In this document: one piece after another, positions 47,804-56,592 of the stretch
How the letters are laid out: each line of letters begins with the position of its first letter
Numbering within the stretch: the first letter of the stretch is position 1
From: Streptomyces armeniacus
GTDB taxonomy: Bacteria; Actinomycetota; Actinomycetes; Streptomycetales; Streptomycetaceae
DNA length: 64,000 nt
Reading direction: 5' to 3'
Assembly (NCBI RefSeq): GCF_003355155.1
Contig: NZ_CP031320.1
Location: forward strand, 372,001 to 436,000
Position numbers and translations under genes: made by a program
Notes under the pieces: model-generated
What the model saw: the letters and a program-made list of their open reading frames with translations, nothing else
Database searches by the model: none
Told to the model about the DNA's origin: nothing

Positions 47804-49564
47804 CTACGTGGACGGCCTGCGGCGGGCGTGGCCGGGCGGAAGGGCGGCGCGGACCGTGGTGACGCCGGCCACGACCGCCAGCAGGAACAGCAGGACGCCG
47901 AACACGAAGCCGATGACGTTGGCGTGCAGCAGGCCGTTCAGGGCCACGAGGGCGAAGCCGAGACCGCCCGCGGCGACAGGCATGCGGCCTGCCGGATTCC
48001 CGACGAGTACCAGGATCGCGCCGACGGCGAGCACCGCCGCGAGGAGCGTGAAGAGCACCGTCTGGAGCGCCCCCGCCGCGTACGTGGTCGCGCCCGCGTC
48101 GACGGCCTGCGAGGCGGCGACAGGCACGGCGGGCGCCACGAGCAGGGTCAGTAGGGCGGGTGCGATGGTCCCCGCCCGTACGACCGGCTCCGGGACCGCC
48201 TGTGCGGCGCGGCACCACAGGACCGTGGAGGGGTGGAGGGCAGCGGCCACCGCCGTCGCCGCGACGACGCCGAGCACCGGGCCGACCACGTAGGCGACCA
48301 CGGCGACGGTCTGCGGCCCGTGCGCCACCTGGTACTGGACGCTGGCGCTCAGCCCGTGCAGCGCGGCCGTGACGCCCGCCACCGCGATCATCCGCCGGCC
48401 GGACGGCCTGCGGCGCAGCAGCAGTCCCACGCCGATACCCAGCGCGGCCGACTCGGCCACGCCCAGAAGCAGGTTGACGACGAGCAGCCCGACGGGCGCG
48501 CCGCTGTCCGTGAGGTAGGTGGCGGTCTGGGCGAGCAGGTACACCAGAGGAGGCAGGCAGGTCAGCGCCGCCGCCATGGCGACGGTCGCGGTCCGGCGCG
48601 CGGCGGGATCGGCCCCGCCCCGCCCGTGGGCCGTCGCTGCGCGGGTGGTCGGCGGGTCGGCCCGGCCGGGGCCGGGCGACGCCGTCGTGGAGGTGGTCCG
48701 CGCGGGGCGGTCCAACCGCCGCAGGGCTGCCGCGAGTTCCGCCGCGCTGTCGTACCGCCGCCCGGGATCCTTCTCGAGCAGCCGCAGTATCAGCGCGTCC
48801 CAGTCGGCGGCCACGTCCCGCACGACCGAGCCGGGCGCCGGCGGGTCGTCGGTGAGGTGGGCGCTCAGATAGCCCATGGTGTCGGGCGCCTCGAAGGGCA
48901 GCCGGCCCGTGAGGAGTTCGAAGAGCACACAGCCCAAGGCGTAGAGGTCACTGCGCGGTTCGGGGTGGCCACGTGCCTGCTCGGGGGCCATGTACGGCGG
49001 GGTGCCGACGATGAAGCCGCTCTGCGTCAACCGGTCCGCGGTGGCGTACGGGTCGGCCGCCCGCGCGATGCCGAAATCCAGAACCTTCGCGTTGCCGGAG
49101 CTTGTGACCATGATGTTCGAGGGCTTGACGTCCCGGTGCATGACGCCGGCCCCGTGCGCCTCGGCCAGCGCGTCTGCCACCTGGGAGCCCCACCGCGCCG
49201 CGTCCCTCGGAGTGACGTCACCGCGGCGCAGAAGGGCGTCCAGGCCCTGGCCGCGCAGGCGTTCCATGACAAGGAAGGGCGTCATCTGTCCCTCGACGTC
49301 CGTCTCGCCGACGTCGTGCAGGGTCACGATGTGGGGGTGCTGGAGCCGGGCGGTGAGCCGCGCCTCGCGCAGGAAGCGGGCACGGGCGTCGGCGGCGCGG
49401 CTGCCGCCGCCGGAGAGCAGGGAGATGAGCTTGACGGCGACGGGCCGGTCCAATTTCTCGTCCCGGGCCTCCCACACCTGCCCCATACCGCCCTCCCCGA
49501 GCGGCTCCACCAGCCGGTAACGGCCCCCCAGCAACTGGTCCCGCACCGTATGCCCCCTCGACAT
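47804..49564 (-). CDS. Ser/Thr kinase with multi-pass membrane C-terminus
   Basis: This is a protein of about 586 residues. The N-terminal Hanks kinase is complete: LGEGGMGQVWEAR, VAVKLI, HRDVKPSN, DFGIARA and GTPPYMAPEQ. After a Pro/Ala linker the C-terminal 280 residues contain about seven or eight hydrophobic helices instead of the usual PASTA or other sensor. ATG at 49564 is listed; a GTG at 49546 has a better ribosome site (GAGGGGG). Ligand and targets unknown. It is monocistronic. Confidence 0.9.
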   Translation of the reverse strand: MSRGHTVRDQLLGGRYRLVEPLGEGGMGQVWEARDEKLDRPVAVKLISLLSGGGSRAADARARFLREARLTARLQHPHIVTLHDVGETDVEGQMTPFLVMERLRGQGLDALLRRGDVTPRDAARWGSQVADALAEAHGAGVMHRDVKPSNIMVTSSGNAKVLDFGIARAADPYATADRLTQSGFIVGTPPYMAPEQARGHPEPRSDLYALGCVLFELLTGRLPFEAPDTMGYLSAHLTDDPPAPGSVVRDVAADWDALILRLLEKDPGRRYDSAAELAAALRRLDRPARTTSTTASPGPGRADPPTTRAATAHGRGGADPAARRTATVAMAAALTCLPPLVYLLAQTATYLTDSGAPVGLLVVNLLLGVAESAALGIGVGLLLRRRPSGRRMIAVAGVTAALHGLSASVQYQVAHGPQTVAVVAYVVGPVLGVVAATAVAAALHPSTVLWCRAAQAVPEPVVRAGTIAPALLTLLVAPAVPVAASQAVDAGATTYAAGALQTVLFTLLAAVLAVGAILVLVGNPAGRMPVAAGGLGFALVALNGLLHANVIGFVFGVLLFLLAVVAGVTTVRAALPPGHARRRPST

Positions 49565-49722
49565 CCGCCTCCGCCGGGACCTCTCCGGCTCACATCGTTC
49601 GGAGATCATCCCGCACCGGCAGCGTCTCGCAAAGGCGATCTGCGGAACTCCGCGAAGCTCGGCGACGGCGACCGCGCCATGATCAGCCGCGCCCGCGTCC
49701 CGCGGACCCTAGGCTCGTGGGC

Positions 49723-49969
49723 ATGACCAACGGGGACATGCGATACGGGCGTTGCGGCGCGTGTGGTGGCGACGAGGTGTACCGGGCGAGTACGTGGCGC
49801 AGGGCGGGCTCCGCCCGCCGGAGTCGGGCCCGCTCGGGGCCGAGCGGGCCGTCTTCTACGCGTTCGTCTGCGTGGCCTGTGGCACACGCAGCTGCACGTA
49901 CGGCTGAACGAGGACCTGTCGTCGCACATCCGGCTGTTCGACCGGGTGCCGCCGCAGCCAGGCCATTAG
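49723..49969 (+). pseudogene. small zinc-ribbon gene broken by two frameshifts
   Basis: Three frames in succession read like one protein: MRYGRCGACGGDEVYRA (from ATG 49723 to about 49790), then GGLRPPESGP...FVCVACG (about 49797-49880), then QLHVRLNEDL...RVPPQPG to a TAG at 49969. Joined by two single-base deletions they give a zinc-ribbon protein with CGAC and CVAC pairs. It is either a true pseudogene or the result of two sequencing errors. Confidence 0.7.
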
Positions 49970-49994
49970 GCGCCCGGCAGGCGCGGCCCAGCAG

Positions 49995-50066
49995 TCCGGC
50001 GGCGCGCTCGCCGGCAGGCGTGCCGCGCGGCCCGGCGGCGCGCTCGCCGGCACCCGTGCCGCGCGG
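49995..50066. repeat. two 36-bp tandem repeats
   Basis: Copies 49995-50030 and 50031-50066 differ at two bases; partial copies flank them. They lie 12 bases past the stop of the binding-protein gene and may serve as its terminator region. Confidence 0.9.
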
Positions 50067-50078
50067 CCCGGCGGCGGG

Positions 50079-51014
50079 TCAGATGCCCATGAACCACGTC
50101 CGCCAGGTCTGCGGCGGCTGCTCGACCCAGCGCTTGGCGGCGGCCCGTTCGCTGAGACGTTCCTTCACGATCATCTTCGCCACCGCGTTCTGGTCGTCCT
50201 CCTGCCACGTGAAGTTCTTCAGGAACTTGTGGGCCTTGCCGCCGTCCTTCGCGAACTCGGCGTTGAAGAACTTCTGCAGCTTGGTGGTGGGATAGCCGCA
50301 CTTGATCATCTTCTCGTTGTCCGCGCAGCCGGTGGTGTACGTGGGCAGCAGCACCTCGGCGAGGGGGACCTCGGTCTCGATCCAGTGCGGGCGCCACCAG
50401 TAGGTCAGGAACGGCTCCTTCTTGTCGGCCCGCTTCCGCATCTCCTTGATCTGGGCGCCCTCGCTGCCCAGGAAGACCGCCTTGTAGTCCAGGTTGAGGT
50501 TCCGGATCAGCGCCTCGTCGTGGGTCACGAAGGACCGCGAGCCCTCCAGGAGCCGGCCCTTGCCGCCGGTGCCGGGGGTGGCGAGGAGGTCGGCGTAGTC
50601 GTTGAGGTTGTGCCAGCTGGTGATGTCCTTGTGCTTGTCGGCGAGGTACTGCGGCACGTACCAGCCGATGCGGCCCGTCACGCCGAGGTCGCCGCCCGGG
50701 ACGACGGTCTTCTTCCCCTGGACGTACTTCTTCTCCTCCGCCGGGTGTCCCCAGTCCTCGAGGATCGCGTCGGCCCTGCCGTCGCCGAGCGCTTTCCACG
50801 CCTCGGCCTCGTCCAGTTCGAGGACTTCGACGTCGTAGCCGAGCTCCTGCTCCAGGAGGTAGGCGGCAACGGCCGTATTCGCCTTTCCGTTTGCCCAGGC
50901 GGGGCTGACGAGCGTTACGGTGTCCTTTCCGCCCGGATCACTGTCGGAACACGCGCTGAGCGAGAGAAGTGCCAGAACCATCAGGACGGTTCTGGACTTT
51001 TTCACGATGGACAT
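50079..51014 (-). CDS. glycine-betaine/choline-type ABC substrate-binding lipoprotein
   Basis: This 311-residue lipoprotein has signal SRTVLMVLALLSLSAC (lipobox near residue 22) and an OpuAC-type binding domain. TLVSPAWANGKANTAV, DAILEDWGHP, GRIGWYVP and WWRPHW contain the aromatic residues that usually cage quaternary amines. No permease or ATPase gene is adjacent, so it is an orphan and must pair with a transporter elsewhere. ATG at 51014 with AGGTG upstream is preferred over 51032. Confidence 0.88.
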   Translation of the reverse strand: MSIVKKSRTVLMVLALLSLSACSDSDPGGKDTVTLVSPAWANGKANTAVAAYLLEQELGYDVEVLELDEAEAWKALGDGRADAILEDWGHPAEEKKYVQGKKTVVPGGDLGVTGRIGWYVPQYLADKHKDITSWHNLNDYADLLATPGTGGKGRLLEGSRSFVTHDEALIRNLNLDYKAVFLGSEGAQIKEMRKRADKKEPFLTYWWRPHWIETEVPLAEVLLPTYTTGCADNEKMIKCGYPTTKLQKFFNAEFAKDGGKAHKFLKNFTWQEDDQNAVAKMIVKERLSERAAAKRWVEQPPQTWRTWFMGI

Positions 51015-51071
51015 TGGGGAAGGGCACCTCATGAATGACTGCGGGTTTCGAGGTCGTTGAATGAGATCCAA

Positions 51072-51546
51072 CGGACATTTCCTGCCCGCAACGACGGCTC
51101 ACTTCTCCGCTTACGGCGGCTGGGGGGCGTGTCAGGGTGACACGCGCTCCGGAAGTGGTCAACGCGCTTCACAGAAACCCCGGGGAATTCCCCCGTCTTC
51201 ACTTCCGGCCGCCCCGGCATCCGCCGGTCAATGGATAGTTGACGCCCCGCGACAGGCGCGGCGGCAGTCATTGGTTCAGTCCTTTTCGGGGCGCGGCGTG
51301 GCACGCGTGCCACGCGCACGGGACCGGCACCCGGGAAGGTGCGTCACGCTCCCGGAATCCGGGCCGACCGTACCGTACGCCGTCCCCGCGGCGTACGGAT
51401 ATGTACCGGTCCACCCCGGTCAGCCGAACGAGGTGGCGGCGATGTCGATTTCAGAATCCCGTTGTCGATCTGCGTGCTCCCCATGGCGTTTCCCGGCGCG
51501 CCGGCCGGCGAGGCCCCCGCCGGCCGCGCGCACGGCCGCCGCCGCG
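51072..51546. other. intergenic stretch with a 20-bp palindrome
   Basis: There is no gene in this stretch of about 475 bases. At 51296-51315 there is a perfect palindrome (half-site GCGTGGCACG). It lies about 280 bases upstream of the binding-protein start and 230 bases past the peptidase stop. It could be an operator for a LacI- or TetR-type regulator. Confidence 0.55.
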
Positions 51547-52869
51547 TCACCCCGGCAGGTCCCCGGTGTCCCTGAGCATCCGCGTCAGCCGCGCGAAAAC
51601 GCGTCCGTCCTCCGCCAGGCCGTCGTGCTCGTGCTCGTTGGTGACCCACGTCTGCACTCGGCCCACCGCGTCGGCCGTGTCCAGCTGGAGCCCGGCGTCG
51701 ACGTACATGTCGTCGAAGTAGACGGCCGCGGCCACCGGCACCTCGTTGCGGGCGAGCCGCTCCGGATCGTACAGCGGGGGCCACTCCTCGTCGGCGGCGA
51801 GCACGTCGGCGGCGGCACGGAACGGCCGCAGGGCGCGGATCTCCTCGAACATCCACGGGTAGATCATCTCGCCGGTGAACAGCAGCGGCCTGGCGTCCTC
51901 GCGGAAGCCGGGATGGTGCGCCCGCTCCCGCTGGGCCGCCCAGGCGGTGGGGCCATTGGGGCCGCTGCCGTAGGCGCTCTCCTGGAGCACGGCGAACAGC
52001 GGGCCGCCCGTGAACGCGGTCCGCTCGCGTACGCCGTCGAGGAACGTGTGCGACAGCCGCTCGCCCGCGCCGTCGGCGAACGCGTCGTCGGCGAACGCCT
52101 CGTCGAGGAGCCAGTGCACGCGCTCGAACCCGGACTTCCGCCCGAAGTCCAGCCCCAGCGACTGGAGGCGCCGGATGGTGAGGACGTCGCCGTCGGGCAG
52201 CCGTACGTCCCCCGCGGCCAGCCGGTCGGCGATACGGGCGACCGTCGCTACGTCGTCCGGGTAGCGCTGCCGGAAGCGGCGGTTCTTGGCCTCCGTACGG
52301 GGATAGGTGCGGCGGTAGACCTCCGCCGCGTCCGGGGCGAGGGCGGGGAGGCCGCCGGTGACGAGGCAGGCCCGCAGCCCCTCGGGGGCGCGGGAGAGGT
52401 ACGTCAGGGTGAGGAAGCCGCCGTAACTCTGGCCGACGGTCGTCCACGGCTTCCCGCCGAAGACCGTCGTCCGCAGGTGCTCGGCGTCGGCCACGATGGA
52501 GTCGGCGCGGAAGCAGCGCAGAAAGTCCGCGGCCTCGCGCGCGGTGCCGAACCGGCCGATGGTGTCGCCGTCGACAGGGCTGCTGCGGCCGGTGCCGCGC
52601 TGGTCGAGGAGGATCACGCGGTGGTCCCGGAGCGCCTGCCCGAGCCAGCTTTCGTCGTCGCGCAGTACCGGCCGTGGCGCCTTGCCACCCGGCCCGCCCT
52701 GCAGGTACAGCAGGCACGGCAGATCCTCGTTCCGGCGCGCGGGGTCGACGAGTTCGCGGGCGAAGAGGGAGAGGCCGGCGCCGGCGCCCTCCTGGGACCA
52801 GTCGAGGGGGACCCGTACACGGTGGTCGCGTACGTGGAGGCCCGGAGCCGCGTACTCGGAGATGATCAC
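51547..52869 (-). CDS. S33 proline iminopeptidase-like hydrolase
   Basis: This 440-residue alpha/beta hydrolase of the prolyl aminopeptidase type has YLQGGPGGKAPRP near 56-68, DQRGTGRSSP near 89-98 and nucleophile GQSYGGFLT near 142-150. The late acid (FDDMYVDAG) and histidine (NEHEHDGL) complete the site. It removes N-terminal Pro or similar residues from peptides. No signal peptide. GTG at 52869. A dyad overlaps its likely -10. Confidence 0.9.
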   Translation of the reverse strand: MIISEYAAPGLHVRDHRVRVPLDWSQEGAGAGLSLFARELVDPARRNEDLPCLLYLQGGPGGKAPRPVLRDDESWLGQALRDHRVILLDQRGTGRSSPVDGDTIGRFGTAREAADFLRCFRADSIVADAEHLRTTVFGGKPWTTVGQSYGGFLTLTYLSRAPEGLRACLVTGGLPALAPDAAEVYRRTYPRTEAKNRRFRQRYPDDVATVARIADRLAAGDVRLPDGDVLTIRRLQSLGLDFGRKSGFERVHWLLDEAFADDAFADGAGERLSHTFLDGVRERTAFTGGPLFAVLQESAYGSGPNGPTAWAAQRERAHHPGFREDARPLLFTGEMIYPWMFEEIRALRPFRAAADVLAADEEWPPLYDPERLARNEVPVAAAVYFDDMYVDAGLQLDTADAVGRVQTWVTNEHEHDGLAEDGRVFARLTRMLRDTGDLPG

Positions 52870-52896
52870 CTGTCACTCACCCGTCCACAGAGTTCA

Positions 52897-52912
52897 GTTC
52901 GTTATGCCGAAC
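52897..52912. promoter_or_regulatory. GTTCG-N6-CGAAC operator-like dyad
   Basis: The dyad lies 28 bases ahead of the peptidase GTG and contains CATAAC on the minus strand, a fair -10. A repressor bound here would block the promoter. Confidence 0.5.
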
Positions 52913-53074
52913 ACGTCCGGTGTGCCTGCCTGTTGCTGAACATTGCCCGGCGGCATCGCCGTTCACGTGTCACCTGCCGAGCATAGCCTGCGTACGGCCC
53001 TCCTTGGGGTTTCTGCGCGCGCCGCGGCCCGCGTGGGTCACTGACACCCAGTGGCGCCACTCGTACACTCCCGG

Positions 53075-53092
53075 CGTTCATTTTACTGAACG
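53075..53092. promoter_or_regulatory. CGTTCA-N6-TGAACG dyad
   Basis: It has the same geometry as the dyad at 52897 (GTTCR-N6-YGAAC), in an AT-richer patch 205 bases ahead of the peptidase gene. The rest of 52870-53217 shows no gene. Confidence 0.45.
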
Positions 53093-53217
53093 CACAGTCG
53101 AGGTCAGCAGCAGCCGGAACAACGCCGACGCGCACCCGGGCACGTACGTCACCCTGGACCGGGACTGTTCGGGCGGCGCAGCCGGGTCCGGGCCGGGTGG
53201 GCCCCCGGCGCGGGGGC

Positions 53218-53787
53218 TCAGCCCGAGACGAGGGTGACGACGGCGGTGCCGTCCGCACCCGAGGCGACCTGGAGCAGCACCGCGCCGTCCTGCTTGGCCG
53301 GAGGTGAACTGCCCACCCTGCCGCACGAGGTGCCGCCTCCACTGCTGCGCAGGGCGGAGATGCAGCCGGAGTCCGTGCCGCTGGCGCCGCCCTTGACCGT
53401 GCCGCCGCCCGCGCGCTTCACCGTGTAGTCGACCGCGTTCGGGCCGACCTTGGTCACGGACAGCTCCGCCCGGCCGCCCGGTGCCTTGAAGGGGAACGTC
53501 ACCGGCTTCGACACGGTGACCTCGCAGTTGCCGTCCGCACAGGCGCCGGTGTCACTGCCGTCCGCCGCCGTGACCGACGGCGACGGGCTGGAGCCGCCGG
53601 ACTTCTCCGCGGCGCCTGCGGTACGGGACGGTCCCTTGCCGGACGAGCCTCCGTCGCCGCCGTCGTCCCCGTCGGAACCGCCGCAGCCCGCGGCGGCCAG
53701 CACCGCGACGGCCGTCAGCGCCACACACCGCACCGCCGCCGTCCGCCCCGAACTCCGCCCGCGCCCCGCCGCGTTGGATGCCGTCAT
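53218..53787 (-). CDS. lipoprotein of unknown function
   Basis: This 189-residue exported lipoprotein has signal VALTAVAVLAAAGC (lipobox near residue 35), then a 50-residue Gly/Ser/Asp linker and a small domain with four cysteines (CADGNCEVTV, GCISAL, TSCGR) that may form two disulfides. No family known. ATG at 53787. Confidence 0.78.
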   Translation of the reverse strand: MTASNAAGRGRSSGRTAAVRCVALTAVAVLAAAGCGGSDGDDGGDGGSSGKGPSRTAGAAEKSGGSSPSPSVTAADGSDTGACADGNCEVTVSKPVTFPFKAPGGRAELSVTKVGPNAVDYTVKRAGGGTVKGGASGTDSGCISALRSSGGGTSCGRVGSSPPAKQDGAVLLQVASGADGTAVVTLVSG

Positions 53788-53925
53788 GGCGTTCCGCCCC
53801 CCTCACCCCCGCCCCGTGTGTGATACGGGGCATCCCACCGCAGCTTACGGGTCAAACCACCGCCGCACGGTGGCGAACAGGCGTCGGCGCTGTGAAGGAC
53901 CGCGATTCACGGGCCGGTTCGCACA

Positions 53926-53945
53926 GGCGCGTACGGTTACGCGCC
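53926..53945. promoter_or_regulatory. GGCGCGTA-CGGT-TACGCGCC dyad
   Basis: A perfect 8+4+8 inverted repeat is flanked by GTTCG and CGAAC outer arms, about 100 bases before the PASTA gene. It could be a hairpin or operator. Confidence 0.45.
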
Positions 53946-54046
53946 GAACGCACGTGCTCACGCTCGCGATACAACTCTGCGCGCGCCCCGGTGGTCACCT
54001 CTCCGTCACCCCCTGCTCCCCTCTCCTTCACATGGAGCGACACAGC

Positions 54047-54616
54047 ATGAACGAGCACGAGCAGCACCCGCCGGAGCGGCCGTACGGCCACGGCCCCCAA
54101 CCCGCGGCCCCCGAGCCGAAGAAGCGCGGCAAGGTCATCGGCATCATCCTCGGCGTGGCCGGCGGGCTGATCGCCGTCGGCGCGGTCGCCGGCGGAAGCA
54201 GCGACCAGGGCACGGACGGCGACGGGTCCGGCGACCGGCCGGCCGCGCAGGAGCAGCCCGCGGACCGGACGGAGGCGGACCCGGAGGGCCAGGCGGGCTC
54301 CAAGGCCGACCGCGGAGCCGGAGCCGAACCCGCCGAGGAGAAGCCCGAGAAGCCCGAGAACCCCGGAAAGCCGGAGTCCGGCGACGCGTCCGCGACCTTG
54401 CCGGACCTCACGGGGAAGGGCCTGCAGGCGGCCCAGGACCGCGCCCAGGAGGCCGGGTTCTACGGGCTGACGTCGCACGACGCGACCGGCCAGGAGCGCC
54501 TCCAGATGTACGACCGCAACTGGACCGTGTGCAGCCAGGAGCCCGGGGCCGGCCGGCACTCGACCGGGACCGTGGTCGACTTCGGAGCCGTGAAGGAGGG
54601 CGAGAGCTGCCCGTAG
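54047..54616 (+). CDS. single-pass membrane protein with one PASTA domain
   Basis: This is a 189-residue protein. A Pro-rich cytosolic tail is followed by one membrane helix (VIGIILGVAGGLIAVGAVAGG, about 29-49), a charged Glu/Pro/Lys linker and a single C-terminal PASTA domain (TLPDLTGKGLQAAQDRAQ, then WTVCSQEPGAG). PASTA domains bind peptidoglycan or related glycans. Here it is not attached to a kinase. ATG at 54047; ATG at 54032 is possible. Confidence 0.82.
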   Translation: MNEHEQHPPERPYGHGPQPAAPEPKKRGKVIGIILGVAGGLIAVGAVAGGSSDQGTDGDGSGDRPAAQEQPADRTEADPEGQAGSKADRGAGAEPAEEKPEKPENPGKPESGDASATLPDLTGKGLQAAQDRAQEAGFYGLTSHDATGQERLQMYDRNWTVCSQEPGAGRHSTGTVVDFGAVKEGESCP

Positions 54617-54724
54617 GGGACGCGAACGGCCGCCGGCCTGCCGGGCAGTCCGGGCAGGCGGCGGCCCCGCGTACGGCGCGGCGTTACGCCGTGGGGCACG
54701 GGCCGGGAGAGCCGGAACGCGCGC

Positions 54725-54736
54725 CGAAAACTTTCG
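54725..54736. promoter_or_regulatory. CGAAA-AC-TTTCG LacI-type operator
   Basis: A perfect-arm dyad lies 84 bases ahead of the GH43 start. It matches the LacI-family boxes seen at xylan/arabinan genes in streptomycetes (CGAAN-TTCG type) and pairs with the box at 56489. Confidence 0.55.
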
Positions 54737-54819
54737 CGTCCGTCCCGCGCCGCTGCCGCCCGCCACGCACGTCCGTACGCTCGCCGCGACCGCGCCGTCC
54801 GCACCACGAGGAGTGACTC

Positions 54820-55866
54820 ATGACGAGCCGCAGAACCGTACTGCAGGGAGCCGCCGGCGCCGCGGCGGGCCTCGGTCTCGCCGCCGTCGGCACGGCGGGG
54901 GCCCGCGCCGCGGACGCGCCCCCGTACGTCAACCCGCTCGTACGGCAGCGCGCCGACCCGCACATCGTCCGGCACACCGACGGCCACTACTACCTCACGG
55001 CGACCGTCCCCGAGTACGACCGGATCGTGCTGCGCCGCGCCCGTACCATCGGCGGCCTCGCGGACGCGCCCGAGACGGTCCTCTGGCGGAAGCACGACAG
55101 CGGCGAGATGGCCGCGCACATCTGGGCGCCGGAGATCCACTTCGTCGACGGCGCCTGGTACGTGCACTTCGCCGCGGGACGTTCGGACGACGTGTGGGCG
55201 ATCCGGATGTACGTGCTGGAGAACACCTCCGCCGATCCCTTCGCGGGCAGCTGGACGGAGAAGGGCCGGATCGCGACGGCGTGGGACAGCTTCTCGCTGG
55301 ACGCCACCACGTTCCTACACGGCGGCACCCGCTATCTCGCGTGGGCGCAGCACGACCCGTCCCAGGACAACAACACCGACCTGTACCTCTCCGCGATGGA
55401 CAGCCCGTGGAGCGTCACGGGCCCGCAGGTGCGGCTCTCACGCCCGGAACTGCCCTGGGAGACGGCCGGGTTCGCCGTCAACGAGGGGCCCGCGTATCTG
55501 CGGCGCAACGGCCGCGTCTTCCTCACGTACTCCGCGAGCGCCACCGACGCGCGCTACTGCGTGGGGCTGCTCACCGCGCCCGACACCGCCGACCTGCTCG
55601 ACCCCGCCGCCTGGACCAAGAGCCGGGAGCCGGTGTTCGCGAGCAACGAGGGCACGAGCCAGTACGGCCCGGGCCACAACTCGTTCACGGTCGCGGAGGA
55701 CGGCGCCACGGACGTGCTCGTCTACCACGCGCGGCAGTACAGGGAGATCGAGGGCGATCCGCTGGACGACCCCAACCGGCACACCCGCGTCCAGCCGTTC
55801 GGCTGGCACGCCGACGGCACGCCCGACTTCGGCGCGCCCGTCGCGGATTCGCCGGCCGCCCGCTGA
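54820..55866 (+). CDS. secreted GH43 glycoside hydrolase
   Basis: This 348-residue protein has a Tat signal (SRRTVLQ, hydrophobic run, cleavage after GARA near 30). The five-bladed propeller GH43 domain shows catalytic base in RADPHIV near 44-50, the pKa-tuning Asp in SLDATTFLHG near 160 and acid Glu in NEGPAYL near 221-227. The family removes arabinose or xylose from plant polysaccharides. Specificity not told. ATG at 54820 follows GAGGAG. Confidence 0.9.
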   Translation: MTSRRTVLQGAAGAAAGLGLAAVGTAGARAADAPPYVNPLVRQRADPHIVRHTDGHYYLTATVPEYDRIVLRRARTIGGLADAPETVLWRKHDSGEMAAHIWAPEIHFVDGAWYVHFAAGRSDDVWAIRMYVLENTSADPFAGSWTEKGRIATAWDSFSLDATTFLHGGTRYLAWAQHDPSQDNNTDLYLSAMDSPWSVTGPQVRLSRPELPWETAGFAVNEGPAYLRRNGRVFLTYSASATDARYCVGLLTAPDTADLLDPAAWTKSREPVFASNEGTSQYGPGHNSFTVAEDGATDVLVYHARQYREIEGDPLDDPNRHTRVQPFGWHADGTPDFGAPVADSPAAR

Positions 55867-55900
55867 CCGGGCACGTTCCGGGTCCCTGCAAGATGTCGGC

Positions 55901-56404
55901 ATGGACAAGAAGAAGACCCTGACCGTCGTCGGCTGCGTGGCCGCCCTCTGCGCCGTCGGCGTACTCGTGACCCCGGTGCTGAAGAAGCACAACGAGAACT
56001 TCCCGGACGCGTTCAACGACGTCGTCCTCGGGGAGCGGGTCAAGAACTTCGCGACCACGGACAGCGCCCCCGAACCGGGCGACGGCGAGGGCCTCTTCGT
56101 CCTGCCCGGCTGGGTGCCGGAGGACGCCACGGACATCAAGATCAAGGTGCAGACGACCGGGAACGCCAAGCTGATCCGTTTCACGCTCGCCGGCACCGGC
56201 ACCCCGCTCGAGCTGACCGGCGAGGGGGCCTGCCACGAAGGGGCGTTCATCGACGGCCCCGAGCTGGAGGCGAGTTGGTGGCCGGAGGACGTCGGCGAGG
56301 GCTCGGGGCGGCCGGACTGCTCGGAGCAGTACCAGCTCCGGGTCGCGGTCGAGGGCGACGATGTCTACGCCTGGTCCAACGGCGACCTCGCGAAGGCCGG
56401 CTGA
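55901..56404 (+). CDS. membrane-anchored protein of unknown function
   Basis: This 167-residue protein has a single N-terminal hydrophobic helix (LTVVGCVAALCAVGVLVTPVL) and an exported domain with two cysteines. No family known. It lies 34 bases after the GH43 gene, so it is probably cotranscribed. Confidence 0.7.
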   Translation: MDKKKTLTVVGCVAALCAVGVLVTPVLKKHNENFPDAFNDVVLGERVKNFATTDSAPEPGDGEGLFVLPGWVPEDATDIKIKVQTTGNAKLIRFTLAGTGTPLELTGEGACHEGAFIDGPELEASWWPEDVGEGSGRPDCSEQYQLRVAVEGDDVYAWSNGDLAKAG

Positions 56405-56488
56405 GGCGGGCGGGGGCCGCCGACACGAACGGCCCCTGAGCGGAGCGGACTTAGGGGAAAGGGCCTGAGGGGAAGCGGCCTGAGGGGG

Positions 56489-56499
56489 CGAAAGTTTCG
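56489..56499. promoter_or_regulatory. CGAAAGTTTCG operator
   Basis: A perfect 11-bp palindrome lies 94 bases ahead of the alginate-lyase-like gene, the same arms as at 54725. It is a candidate site for the LacI regulator at 58073. Confidence 0.6.
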
Positions 56500-56592
56500 G
56501 GTATCGGCCGCCGGGATCGTACGGGCTGACCACGTCCGTTACGGTCGGCCCGCACCATCCCCCCACACCCTTCACGGAAAGCGGACACCCCC

